From Apteryx mantelli (taxonomy: Eukaryota; Chordata; Aves; Apterygiformes; Apterygidae), in NCBI RefSeq assembly GCF_036417845.1, contig NC_089978.1, positions 141,354,288 through 141,418,287 of the forward strand: a DNA stretch of 64,000 bases, written 5' to 3'. The notes beneath the pieces were generated by a model, which did no database searches, was not told the origin of the DNA, and saw only the letters and a program-made list of their open reading frames with translations. Shown piece by piece: positions 36,901 to 50,386 of this stretch. The number at the start of each line of letters is the position of its first letter. The first letter of the stretch is position 1. The position numbers and the translations under genes are program-made.

Positions 36901-39900
36901 ATTTTTGCCTGTTGGCCCCCTGCCTAATGCTGTGCTGTTAAAGCTGTCACTGTTCCACTAAACAATTGCCAAATGTTTTTGCATGCATGCATAGGCTTGC
37001 TTTTGAGTTCACATATTCTTATTCCATCAGCTACCATCCATAGCTTAATTCAAGGTGAATACTCTAGTCTTCAAGCCTGGTAGAAAATTTCCTCTTTATT
37101 ACACAACTAAAATATACTATCCTAGCAATGCTGGTAAAGTTTCGAGCTAAGAAGGTTTCCTGCAAACAGTTTTTCTGCTCCAGCTTCTCCTTTCATTATA
37201 GAAAATGTTCCGCTCACAATGGAGCACCATGCCCAAAAGCCTTGCATTTACATTGGACTAGGTCAAAGGGGCTGTAGCTACAGAAAGTGAGACCTCAGTG
37301 GAATTTGGTTACCTAATTCCAAAAACTGTGTCCCAGAAAAATCTCTTTTCAGGTGGTGCCTGATCCCAGAGACAAGTAATCTCTACTTCTGTGTGCCCAA
37401 AGATGTCTGAGCAGCTCAGTGTCAAAGCCGAGTTACAATCAAGGAACAAAATATTTCTCTTCTTTTTTTTGCCTGTGACTCTTGACCTAGCAACCATTCC
37501 CGTTGGTGGCCAACACTTTCTCTTAAAGTACAGAACGGAGTAGTGTCTGTGTTCACCTTCCTGCCTTCTTCTCTTCTCTTTAAGGCTCACCAAGGTGGCC
37601 TACCAAGGCACTGGCCTACCAAGGTGGACACCCACTTTCTCTCTGTCTGTGGGGCTCAGTCTCCCAGGATGCCCTTAAAGAGCAGCCCGTACAGGCCATT
37701 TTCATTAGGGATTGACTCAGTGTCATGTAAGCAAATAGCAATAGTGATAGTAATGCTACGTCCTTTGACACACGCCATCAATATAAATGTATGATTATAC
37801 AGCACATGGGTGGTCTCCCCCTTCTGTTGTACTTCGGTCTGGTACTCCGACAAAACACAGATGATCATTTGCTGTTTTAATTTTTGTGCAAATACATTCA
37901 TGCTTCTGTGTGTGTTTTGTCACAGAATATGAGTGATCTAATTTACTAGTGTTTCAGCAGCAGCTGAAACAGCTAGTGATAAAAGGATGTTGAAGAACAG
38001 CCGAAGAAAGCACGTTTCATATCTGTAATTGCAAATGGTAGCATGGGAAATGCGATTCAGAGATGAGAAAAGAAAGATTTATGTCTCTAATGAAAACAGC
38101 TCCAATGTCAAATACAGCATTACTTTCCAGACAAGATAAAAACGCAAGAATTATGTCTAGAAATTATTCAGTGAAAAATTCTGAGTAACAAATGCATTTG
38201 AGAAAATTACTAGGACAGTTTGCAAATAGGAGAAAGGAGGACACATCAGGTTTTTAATCATTACAATCTATGCATCTAGCTTTAGTAGTAATGATGGACA
38301 ACAAATCAAAGCACTGCCCAGATTTCCTCCACACTGTTTGGTCAGTGAACCTTAATCCTGATCCAAGGCACTGCTGTTTTTACCACCAGTCCTACCAGGC
38401 TCAGTTGTTTCTCTAAACCCATGAAGTGCAAACACACAAGATCCAGGTAGTCTTCATGAAGATCATTCCAGGACCTGAATCTTTGCTTCTGCAGTTGAAA
38501 ACAGACAGTATAGGAAATATGACTGCAGACATATAAAAGCCTGTATGTATTATCCTATCCTGTGTAAATATATCGGGTGGGAAGATTGCAACATAAACAG
38601 TTAAACTACATTCTTTCTATGCTGGGCACATCCTAACTATCCACTCAATGAACCTGTGACAAGCTGTGAAGAGAAATTCTGGAGTTGGAGCCATAAGGCT
38701 TGTTGAGTATTTTGGTTCTGACTGTCCCGTCCACTTCTTCAAACTCTTCTCCGAGACTGTAGCTCTTACTGATCCATGACAACTTAAAACACAAGCTTGT
38801 GATCTTCAGACTTACATTAAGAAAGTTTATGATGTTGCAACAGTCGGTGAAGTGTCAGGCCAAGTGTCCCTCATCCCCAAGAAGTGGGATCCAACCTGCC
38901 TGGTGACTTAATCATGGCATCATGACAAATGAGGTCTTATATTTTAATGCCATAGGCCAGTAATGCCAACCAGTCAGCTAATCCTTTGTGCTATATTTCT
39001 TAATAAAAATGACACTGGCATAATTTCCCTAACTGGAAATGATGGTGACTTAATGCCTTAAAAACTGTATAAAGCTCAGTAACCTTTATCCAACTCCATG
39101 CAATCATCCTTCGTGATCTGTTGGGGTAAAGAGGACTGTGCCAGAGGCAGTTCAGTCTAGCTTGACAGAACAACTGTTAAATATCCCTGAATGTTAAAAA
39201 CATGCCACTGGTGAGCTCCACACTCCGTGCATGCTCTGCCTTCATTTTCAGATGTTGGGCTATGCAGCTCAGGTCTTCCTCCCCAAACCCCTTATGTTGA
39301 GACCAAGAAAGCTCCATCCAGTGCTGCCCAGAACCAATGATGTCCTTCATCTTTCTTGAGAAACCTGTCTCACCTTTATTTATTTGGGGTTAGGTAGAGC
39401 CCAGCGATCCAAATCAAGCTAGATGCTGTCAGCACATCGCCTAGGGGAGCCTGCCCAGCACAGCTTGCAATCTGATTAAACAAGACAAACACAGACAGAC
39501 GGGCTAGGTACACCAGCAGAGCACCTAAGGTGCAAGTTAGCGCTGTTTTTAAAAAAGCCATCCTCATCTTCCCCCTCCCTCACAGAAATGCTGGTGTTCA
39601 GGGTTCATTTGCAGCCTCTTTCAATAACTTCTTGAGAGGCGTTTCCCACCCCCACCCCACGTTCCAGTACAGAGGTCTCTTTATTTTTAATTCTTTTAAA
39701 CATGGCCCCAAGCCCTTTTATTATTTAAAAAGCAAAACAAGGAGGTTGTAAGCAAATGACATGAAATTCATTTCCTTTCCAGAAGGGGAAGGGGGGAATC
39801 CTGGGGATTCTGCACACAACTCAAGCACCATTCTTGTGGTCTGTGATGTTGCTACCACCCTTTCGTGCTATTTTTTTGTAGGCATAAATCAATCCCAACC

Positions 39901-40400
39901 CTCCATTATCCTCCACACACACATCATATAGAGGCCAAAATGATAGACGGCTTTCAGACTAACTGGCTGAGAACAATTCCTATTAAAGATCTTTCCCCAG
40001 CAAGTCCAGCTTACACAGTAGCTGTATACATGAACCTCCATCATCAGCTATTAGTTTGCTGTAAAATGAGGTGACCACATGATGTAACCTGGCTAGCTAC
40101 AGTTCAGTGATATAGCATCGCATTAAAGCAAAATTATGGAGTGCACAGTGTACTTTAGCATATAAAGCACTTCCCATCAAATGCAAGCCAAAAAAGGTAA
40201 AGCAAAATGAAAAGGATACAAACAGCTATGAGTGAAGCATTAAATCAGCTGATTCTGGATTCCTTATTCAATATTTTCACAATGTTTTTTATGAAACAAA
40301 AATATTGTATTGAATTAGTGCAAGAGGAAAATTGGATCTTTGACCAAAAAAAAAAAAAAAGAAAAGAAAAAACAGGGGGAAGGGGAGCTGTTTGGGAAAG

Positions 40401-40436
40401 CTTATTTAAAAAAAAAAAAGTTTTTTTTTAAATAAG
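40401..40436. repeat. Perfect A/T-rich inverted repeat (16-bp stem)
   Basis: CTTATTT plus nine A (40401-40416) is exactly complemented by nine T plus AAATAAG (40421-40436) around a 4-nt loop. A 15-A run lies about 40 bp upstream at 40346. It may be the junction of two oppositely oriented A-tails or a small foldback element. Confidence 0.85.
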
Positions 40437-40679
40437 ATAATTGAAAAAAATAAAGTTAGGCATTGGCAAATTCAGTCAAAACATTTCAATAGCCAAAGTG
40501 CAAAAAATTCTGGCTTTAGTTTGTTCTACAAGTTATGATACCCTGTGGAAAATGTCAATAGGATGATGAAAACTTATTTTTGTTTTCATTTTCCACAAAA
40601 AATAGCTACACGGGCAGATATTCTCTCCCTTAGACAACACCCCTAGGCTACAATCTTCCTCCATTCAGCCCCTCTTCTT

Positions 40680-41150
40680 TCCTTTTTTATTCCAGCAAAG
40701 AAAGAGAATGAGAGTTGGAAGATAAAATTAAAAAGAGGAGAAGAAAAGCAGGAAAAATGAAAAGGAGGAAGCAAGGCACCAATGCTGAAGATAGCCTCCC
40801 CACTTCTTTCAGTGTGGTTGAGCATGCTGGGGCACCTTCTGCAAGGGTACCACCCATGCCCAGTGCTCTCACAGCACGGCATCCCTCCACGTCAGCCTTC
40901 CCTCCGCCCAAGAATGGTATTTCCTATTTTTGTTACAAGGTAAAAGATAAAGGAGTTTTAGAGTCTACAGAGTGGTCAAGGACACAAGAGAAGGAGAAAA
41001 TCAGGAAGGGAAAACAGCACAAAGGAATGGGAGGAAGAGAGGGACAATGCAAGATTCCCAATAAGGGGAAGGACCGAAGGGGGTGCTTGGCAAAGAAAGA
41101 GGAGGAAAGGGCCTAGCAAAATGCCAGAGGAGAGCAGGAAGGGCCAAAGA
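40680..41150 (+). repeat. Purine-rich low-complexity tract
   Basis: Long GGA/GAA-rich runs are interrupted by about 130 bp of mixed sequence (40795-40930). The frame across it reads Lys/Glu/Arg-rich, which simply reflects composition. Confidence 0.6.
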
Positions 41151-44100
41151 AAGAACAGAATTATTTTTCTCCCTTCACACCATTACCATAAACTTAATTT
41201 TCTTTTCTTCGTCTGTTTTCTGAAACTCAACATGTTTACAACTTAAGTGGTAAAGACAAAGGTTGGGAAGGAAAACGGAGTAAAGCAAGTTGCCCAAGGG
41301 CCTAGCTCACTTCATCTCCTGAATCCAAGTCCACATTTTTGTCCACACTGCTTTAAATTTAAACATCATTTACTGATCTCCTGCTTTCCATTAACTTCCT
41401 AGGCAGCCTGTAGCTGATGTGATGGTAATGAAAAATTTAAGTGAAACCATTTTAACATTGCAATGTTTGAGAAATTTATAAGGCATCAGAAGATATTGCT
41501 TTAAAACACTATCAAATCCACTGCTCTGGTGACATCTGGCATCCAAGGTACAAGACAGCCCTGGTTCTGAGGATTGATTTGGCTAGTGCTTTCCCGATGC
41601 AAGTACAGATAGCTGCTCTTAGGCACACCCAGAGAGACCTAGCATGTTGAAAATGCCCACCAACCTGCAACAGCATAGTGAAGAGCTGTTTGGAAGTAGA
41701 GGGTTCAGGAGAGTTAGGAAATTTTTGCAGAAAAATCATTTGCTGTAGTACATTATTTTTTTCAAAATGTGACGTGTCAACAACAAGCCTGCATTAAAGA
41801 AATCAAAGAAGAAAATTTTCTGACAATTCAAAATGGGAATTGGTGCACTGGTTTCATTTACAGAATATTACTTCCTTCCTATTGAAAACAAATGTCAAAT
41901 TTTGGGAGGGAAATGGGGCTAGCTTGTGTCTAGTATTGAATATTTTGTGCTTTATATCCATACGCGATTTATTCTTCAAGGTGTGCTAATCACAAAACCA
42001 TCCGGCCATCACAGCAAAACACAGGGCTAAAGGTGAAAGCAGACCCACGAGCTTCTCCCATCCCATCCCCTCCTTTGTGAGGTCCCTCAGTCCTGCCTGG
42101 GCTGATGGCCAGTCCTGAGCCATCACAGAAACTCCTCGATCACAGTTAGAAGAGCTTGTTGGCTTTGAACTACCTCAAGTGGACACTACTGGCAAAGTAG
42201 CTGCAGCAGCACAGAGCGGCGAGCACTCCAGGCACCGAGTATCTACCAGTTTCTTGGAGGCTACAGAGCCTCGCTGCTGCTTGACTACACAGCTGATTTG
42301 GGTGTGCCAGTGAGCTTCCCAGGTACATCAGTTCCACGTAGAAATGTCCCATTCATTTAGCCAGAAAATTTGGCAAGAGGCTGAGGCAGTTCTCCAAACC
42401 GCTGAGAGCCGTGGTCATTTCTGCTGATCTGAGCTGCCAAGAGCTCCGGGGAAAAAGGTGTTCAGGGCTCAGGCTAAGAAAGGTGCAGGTCAGCCCCAGG
42501 CATTCGCCTTCCTGGACAGCAAGCTCTGCCTGTCCCACTCGTCTGAGCAGGGTCAGAAGATCGTTCAGCCCTGCATCATGGTGAGCAGACAACCTTTTGT
42601 AGTCATAAGGCTGGTGGACTATGTCAGGTTCAAACAGAAATCTTCTAAGCAAACTTACTTCTGACTAAGTGGTTCCAGACTGCAAACCATAAAGATTGAA
42701 ATCATCCATTTAGCCATGACAAGGATCATAGGAAATATTTCTTAATGCTTTCCAAAGAAATGTTACTTAACTGAATCTCCCCCTTTTTATTTTCCATGAA
42801 TATTGTAGCTGAATATATATTTGCCAAAAAGTTTCATGTTAATTTCTGAAAGTGTTTACAGAAAGCAAATTTACCACTGGTAACTTTGAGTATTCTCAGT
42901 GGAAATCTCAGAGTTACGCTCATGTAACCATGGAACGGAAATCTGTCATCATTTGTCCAGTCCAAACAACTAACATTTTGACTGTTTAAATGCTCATAGG
43001 CAAGCTACAAATAAATGATTATTCACAGAAATTATGGGCAGAATTGTTTCAAACAACAAGTACATTCAAGAATATCTGGGCTGGCTCATAAATAATTTAG
43101 AACAGGAAAAAAAGATTAAACTCTTCCATTCAATAACTTGTAGATTATTCACACAGCTCTAATAACAATCCCCTGTCTCTATAAGCCTGCATCAGATGCA
43201 GTCCAAAACTGGAATAGTGGAGAAAGCTCCCCTTCTATCATTATCAAAATCCATAGTTCAAGCTCTTTTGCCCATTCATTTCTACCAAACAGCAGCAAAA
43301 GATTGAGATTCTCTTCACAGGGGATGGTCTGGAGTCGCTTCATCTCAGTGGTATGCAGATATTTCCATTACGGTTTTCCAAAGTGACCAGGAACATTCAT
43401 TAACCTTAGAAGAAAAGCATAAAATCACAAAAAAAACATTTTTTTCATCCTCTAAATATTCGTTTATCACATTATGGCAGCAACCACAGCTTGCAACTAA
43501 CATTTGGAAGCTGCAAAAAATAGTAATTGCTGTCAATCAGTGGCTGGTTGCTCAGTTTATGACAAATGACCTACCAATGGTTACACTTAGTGCAGACCCT
43601 AGGCTCTTGGCCAAACACCCTCAGTGGCTTGCACCCTCTGCACCTCCCAGCCTCCCATTACCATATCTCATAGGTGATACCCACTTCCCAACTGTTTTCT
43701 TTTCCTTTGAGCATGCCACGAAATATTCCTGCATCGCATTCAGTCCATGGCCAGGTAGAATGCACACCATGAACATCCTTCAGTTGCAAAAGCAGAAGGT
43801 CCACCCTAGGAACAGAGCTGAAAAGAGCCCTGCCAGCCCTCAACAGTGCCCAGTGGGGCTGTTCTGACTTCAGGCAGCAGGGGGGTATTTATTTCTCTGG
43901 TTCAAGCTCATCCTCTTTGCCCTAGCTAGTCAGTGTGGCTAAAGAAACTATTTGGAGGTGGATGGGTATGCACTGCTATTCACCTTGAAACATTCCTGTC
44001 TTTCTCCTAGAAAAGTAGGTCACATTTCCACACTTTCCCAGTGAACCAGAGAATGGTTTTGAACTCCTTCACCTCAGGGGTTTCCAATGGGAACACATCC

Positions 44101-46569
44101 ACGTGGCTGTTGCTGTCAGACCAACATCCTTCTGTCCACCTCCCAATCTGAGGTGGTTGGATGTGCGTTCTTTCAGGAGCTGGATGACCGTTCAGCTTTG
44201 CTCTGGGCCCAACCTCGCAAACCCTGCTCTTCACACCAAAGTAACAGGTCTATATTGCTTCTGTGCCAATGCTGGGTAAAGCCTGTCTCACATGGAGGTG
44301 CTCAGAACTGTCTGTTTCAAACATTGCTTGTAGCAGCGTTGTTTATTTGAAGGATTCAACAGATTCAACAGTATGCCTTAATTAAATGCTAAAGAGGTTT
44401 GTGGCTGTTGGCTGAGGGGAATAAACTATGACAATTCTGCACTGCGCTCTTAAACAGATACCTTTGTGCTGCCAACCAGCAGCTCTGTCCATGAGTGCAA
44501 GCATGTGAAGGTGTGTTATGCATCATAGGTCAAGTCAAGGGTACAAATTTGTCCAGATCAGTCATCAGCATGTTTTCCAGAGAATCAAATTACATGCCAA
44601 ATTGTGTTTAAAATCATATGCAGGCCAATATGTTTTCTAGAAGGACTTGCTTTCTTCACTCTTACCTGTTCTAACAGGCAGACCAGTTTTAACTCAAGTG
44701 GCAGGGTTACTGCTTCGAAACCTATTGTGACGCACTAAATTTATGGCTCTGCAGGGGGACAGCTCTTCATTCACTGTAAAGAGAAACAGAGATAAGTGAA
44801 GAAATCAGAAGGCAGCTGACAAGATCATCATGTCGCATGTCCTGGACTGGGACTTACCCTCCTGCCCTACCTGTCCTGGAACACCTTTTTAATAACTGTT
44901 TCATCTCGGTGAAGTCATAGACTCGTATCTGAAAAAAACTATTGAGAACTACCTGAAAAAATTCAGACCTTTAAGTTTGGGGATGAGGAAATAGGAAAAG
45001 TTTTTCATAACGTGTCACAAAAAGTGGTTCTTTTTTGTTTTTGTTTTAAAATCATCTTTACTTAACAGTTGCTCTCCTAAACAATGGGCAGCCATAAACA
45101 CACTACTGCTATCGATCTTCTTTTCTGCCTCTCAGCCTGGCACATGGACAGCTTTTGTTGAACCATTGCTGGGCACATGGGCTGCTAAAATACAAAACTG
45201 TTTGGAAAACAGGAAGTTTCCAATATAAAATCCTAACTGTTGTTGAAAAAAACTGTTAACTTGAGGAGCAAGTTTTTCCACACAACGACTGTCAGAAAAA
45301 TGAAAGCCTTCCAGTTGAAAGTTAAGAAATATAGCCTTTGACCAAAAACATTTTCTGAGGCAAGCAGACATTTTCTAAAAATACTCAATTAGTCAAAAGC
45401 CTGAGTTTTCAGTCAGAAAATTAACAGTGAAAAATTTTCAGCCAGGCATAGTAAATTCACATTTACACCTCACTAGTCCAAACATTCTCCTTGTGTGTCC
45501 TTGTGTGTCAAGAGAGTTGGCAATACAGTCAGATGACCTGTAAGATCAGCAGCAATGAGTTAATATTTAACCAGGGGCCTGTTCAGGAGCTGCCATATAA
45601 CAGAAACCTCTCACTCCCCAATCACTATGTACTGGCTCTTCAGCAGAGAAGCCCATGCCAGGCAGCAGGATGCTTAGACAGTTTGAACTGCTATAACTAC
45701 AGTGGATAGCAAACAAGTTTGGACAACACGTACTGACTTTACATGGAGTTGTCCTCCTCCAGTTCCTCTTTTGGCCAGAAGAACAACAGACACCACAGGG
45801 ATGCAGTGGGAAAGCTGGATTTTGGAGCATGTCACAGGGGCAGGCACTGTTTCATAAACTGAATGGGCAGTGCAAAATGTTCAACATATACATACACACA
45901 GGAACCATGTGATGTTGCCTAACCATTCCCAGTTGCAATAAGAAGCCCGGAGTCCTAGAAGAGGGAGGCAATGGAAAGCAGGCCTTTTCTTTCTGAGATA
46001 CATTAAGGTCCACTCCCTTCCTCAGCTCCAGGATTGAACCCAAGGCTCCCTCTGCCGAACCTGCCACGGATCTGGTGCCTCTTGCATCCAGCTCGCAGCA
46101 ATGGTCTAAAAATCCTCCCACCTCCTGTGTCTTTATCTCACCTCCTAGCCCAAGGCAGAGAGGGCAGGCCATGGAGAAATCCAGTGGAGACCCCTCTCCC
46201 TGCTCCCCCATGTGGGAGGAAGGGACAGACACAAACTCCAGGGGAAATTTTTCCCAGAAAAAAGTCTATGTGTGGGGGTATGTTATACCATGAACCCTTA
46301 CACATCTCCAAAACCTTATTAAAAATCATTCGTGCAGTTTCGCTGAAGAGCTCTGGCTGAGTCAGCCTCAGTGTCTGGGCTGAGGAACTGCTAGCAACTG
46401 CACAAATGTTCATTTTCTAGTTAACTATAGAGACACTCTTATCAAGATAGACTAACAGGATCCCTCTGTTTCAGTGCAGCTTTGGGGGACTTCTGTATTG
46501 GATGCAAAAGAAAATAAGTGTTGTCTCAGCTGAAAGCTGAAATATGATGTGAACAGGCAGTTTTATTTT

Positions 46570-47440
46570 GGACCATCCCTGTCATTTTTCCATTTTACCA
46601 CAGAAAATGATCAATAAAAAAATAAAAATAACCTGTTGTATATGTATAGCTCTTTTTTCTTACCAGTATATTACTTCTCACTTGCCTCCACATCTGCTTC
46701 ATAACCATGCTCTCTTAGACTCAGAGCTTGATATTTCTACATATCATCCTGTTCCATCCCTCTCATTTCATGGCTTTTCAAAGCACAGTCCTTTTTCCTC
46801 ACTAATAAAAATATGACGGCCTTCCAACTCCCAAAATACACTCTTTCATACCTTTCCACATCCCATGGAAGGACTTATGATTATACCATCCCTTTCCTGC
46901 TCCCTGCTTCAGCCATGCACAAGTCTTCTCATTTCCACTCCTACTAAAAGGCTGCATTCCCATTTCTCTCTTTAATGGTATGTTCCCCCTGCAGTATCCT
47001 CCTACCTTTTATCCATGCCTCATAAAGTCCACGTCACACAGGCCACTATTATAGAGTTTTGCCCTTTCTCCCCAGCTCTTAAACCCTCTCTCCTCCACAC
47101 TTAAACTGTGGGCTTATATGCTTCTATCTATATTCATTTCATTACATTTCTCACCTTCCTTCAGAGTTCCTATTTACTTACATCTCCACACTATTTTGGA
47201 TATTTAACTTTTAATAAGTCTTTAATTTAACTTTTAATAAGTCTCTCCAGGCAAACCGTCCAGGCCCAACACATAACAGGCATTTATCCATGCCTCTTTC
47301 AAAATCATTCCTGCCAAATTTCCTTCCCACTGTATTTCTCCATCCTTCTACATAGATCTATCTTTCTTCACTTAACTATCACTTTTTCTTTTCCCACCAT
47401 TTTCCTTGCTCTCCTGACTGTCCACAGACTCCTATGTGCT
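46570..47440 (+). repeat. G-poor, pyrimidine-rich tract
   Basis: Over almost 900 bp the + strand is dominated by C and T (CCTTTCC, CTCCTCC, TTTCTC), with very few G residues outside the occasional GG. It contains no clean short repeat unit, so it is strand-asymmetric rather than a microsatellite. Confidence 0.55.
47207..47243. repeat. Short tandem duplication
   Basis: The string TTTAACTTTTAATAAGTCT occurs twice in direct succession. Local slippage duplication. Confidence 0.8.
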
Positions 47441-50352
47441 TCAGCCTTCCGCCCCAGTAAGAACAGATAAAAGGGAATGGTGAAATCTTCTGTATTCGAT
47501 TCACAGTCAAGGTAAGAAATGATGATAAAATTGAGTAAGCATTTCAGAAAACAGCACTGGTGCTTTCTCCTTTTTTTCCTTTTTGCCATGAACTGCAGAC
47601 CTTTCTGACATATCTAACTTTTTTCTAAAAAACACATCAGCTCTGATCCTACTATGCTTGGGTTTGAAAACCAGCAGGTATTTTTTGCTGCATAATATAC
47701 TGATCTGTTTATTTCCTCACCAATCCCTGCCTCAGAGTGAGATTCACACAATTTTTCTCCAGTGAAGTTTGAATCAAGGAGTTTTTAAAGATATAAATAG
47801 AAAGCAGCAGCAAGTTATCTGCAGGTAATATACCCATGATGCATTAAACCTGTGTGGAGTACCATGCCTAGAACTGTTTTACTATCATAAATCATTATAA
47901 CAGCAAAATAACAGGAACATCCTTTGATATGAATATCTTGTCACACTCAGGCAAACATATACAAGTCCTACTGAAGACAACAAGAGCTGAAAACATAGCC
48001 AAAAGGAGATTTTGACCCTATCTCTTAAGGAATAATCATCAAGAAGAGAATTTGTTGAAGAATGTAGAAAGAAAAATCTTCCTTGAGGAGCTTAAAATAT
48101 AGATGGAGCTTTGTGATGTTGAAGTTTCTGTCATTATTAGTAATACAGCAAGAGCATAGTAAGTTTTGCCTCTGCAAAAGCAGTGCTGTCCCGTTGGCTT
48201 GGAAGGAGCTATATATAAACAGGGCACACAATAGTACATAACATCAGTAAGAAAAAACTCATACCTAGAGTTACTAGGAGATCTACCTGAGACATTAAGA
48301 CCCATATTAGATTCTTTCTCTCCTTAACTCAAGCAGACAATGCCCACAAGTTAAGCAGGTTAATCACATGCCTTCTTAGGACACAGCACAGTACAGCAAA
48401 GCTCCAAAGCACTGGTGCTTACAGCAGTGTTGATGCTGGACAAGAAAGTTTCTGTGATTCTTCCCTTTGATCATGGCAATGCTCCTGCTGCCATACTCTT
48501 CCTCTCATCTTCTGAAATGTCAAGCTACAACTCCAGAAGACACTGTAATTTTTTTATTGTTTCATAAAATCTATATAACCAGATGACGGATTCTTATTAT
48601 TTTTTGATGGGCTTCTGGGTGCGACTGCTCCTCCTCTCTAGACCTTCAAATTTCAGTGCTGTACCAGAAGCATCTCTGGGAGCCGGACAGGTTTCTCTCT
48701 GAAATCCATCAACACCACTCCATTAGCCAGAAAGCCAGAAAGTGAGGGGCCTCATTTCCCTTTCCCCATTGCACAGCCAGGGCTAAACACCTCCTCTTTG
48801 TCTATCTCTAGCCCTCCCTCCAAAACATACACGCTCTTGTTCAAAAAGCCAGCTCTAGAAATTTAATAGTAAATAGCAAAATTCTGCTTACATATTTTGC
48901 CACCACAGTAACAAAGTAGCAGAAAATATCACAGTCTGTGGGATCTGTATGCTACCAGCATGGCTGCGAAGTACCCTGATCTGTATCTTAAAAAAAAAAA
49001 GGAAATGAGGCACAGAGGAATTAAGGGCCATAGTCAGACCTCCTACAGTGACTTATATTTCTTGGATGCCTAAGTCAAAAGACCAAAGAAGTATTTAGGT
49101 CTCCTGTTCACAGGGCTGCCAGACCTTGGCTGATAAAAAGAAATAGGGTGGTATTCAGATCCCTTTTCTGGGTAACTAGCTTGAATGTTGTCTCCATCTC
49201 CTTCCTCACTGTATAAGACATTGTGAGGCCTGGACAGCAGGTCTTGAGGATCTTTCATTGTTCTCCTTTACACAGACCCTGAAGCTGGTTTCCAGGTGGA
49301 GCCCAGCTGTGCATGATTCCCGGAGGTAACATGGGAAGCACTGGCAGGGCCAGAGATGAAGCCCTATCTACCTTAACTCAGTCTGTCACTTACCACTCAT
49401 ATTTCATTAATTCCAAAACATACTGCACTACTTCAGAAACAATGTGCTTGGCATAACTGAGTCACATCAATCAACCCGCCACATGCAGCTATCTCCAGTA
49501 CAGAACAGAGCAGCTATGCAAGACAATTTGATTATATGTGCACACATTCAATTACTTAGTCTAGATCTCAAAAGATAGTCGCCATGGGTTTCACAGCTCA
49601 TTTATAAAAAGCAGCATTGTTCCCAGCTATACCCATCAGCTGTCTTTATAAGAAGGCGTATTTGTCATTTTTGCAGTTCAATCCAAAGAGGCTAATAACA
49701 CAGACGCTGAACAAATGTGCCTATCCCAGGGCATAATATTTCCTTTCCTACTGCATTTTAATTGTTCAAGGAAGGTATGAAATAAATAATCTCTGCTGTA
49801 GCCCTGGGACACCAATGGGTGATCATTGCTGACTTTGTTTTACAGATGGACCAACCCTAGCCCATGAGATGAAGCTATCTGCCCCAGGCTACACAACAGG
49901 CATCAGCAAAGTCAGTATCTGGTGAATTTATCTGGCACACATGGAGGACTTGTCTAGAGTACTACAAAAATTAGTATTCAATATTACTGGAACTTTACAG
50001 CTGAGGTCTGTGCTGTATACAGCACTTGCACCATCCTGCTCAAAGGAAAGCTTTGCTGGAGCTGGACATATTTTAATCAGACATAAACCTCCCTCCAGCA
50101 GCTTTACACAGTGCACCATCAGTGGTGGTGAGGTTACACCGACTGACAGAGGAAAAACTCCCCAAACAGCACTTCACACTCTCACAGTATTGTGCTTTAG
50201 CTGCCTCCTCCAAACTGATGTGTTTGCCGAAATTTCCTTTGGATTTCAGCAGGACTTTTTCTGCACAGGGGTCTGCCTGACACATGCATGGGGTGAGACC
50301 AGGAGCATTGGCCTGAGCTCCGCTGACACCTACTGACTGCAGGGAGGAGTGC

Positions 50353-50386
50353 AGGGATGGAGGGATGGAGAGATGGAGGGATGGGA
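50353..50386. repeat. (GGAT)n/(GGAG) minisatellite
   Basis: GGGATGGA units repeat imperfectly four times. Confidence 0.85.

Noticed and set aside
49941-50336. 131-residue + strand frame
   Set aside because: No domain or signal peptide, and equally open overlapping minus-strand frames; looks like chance.
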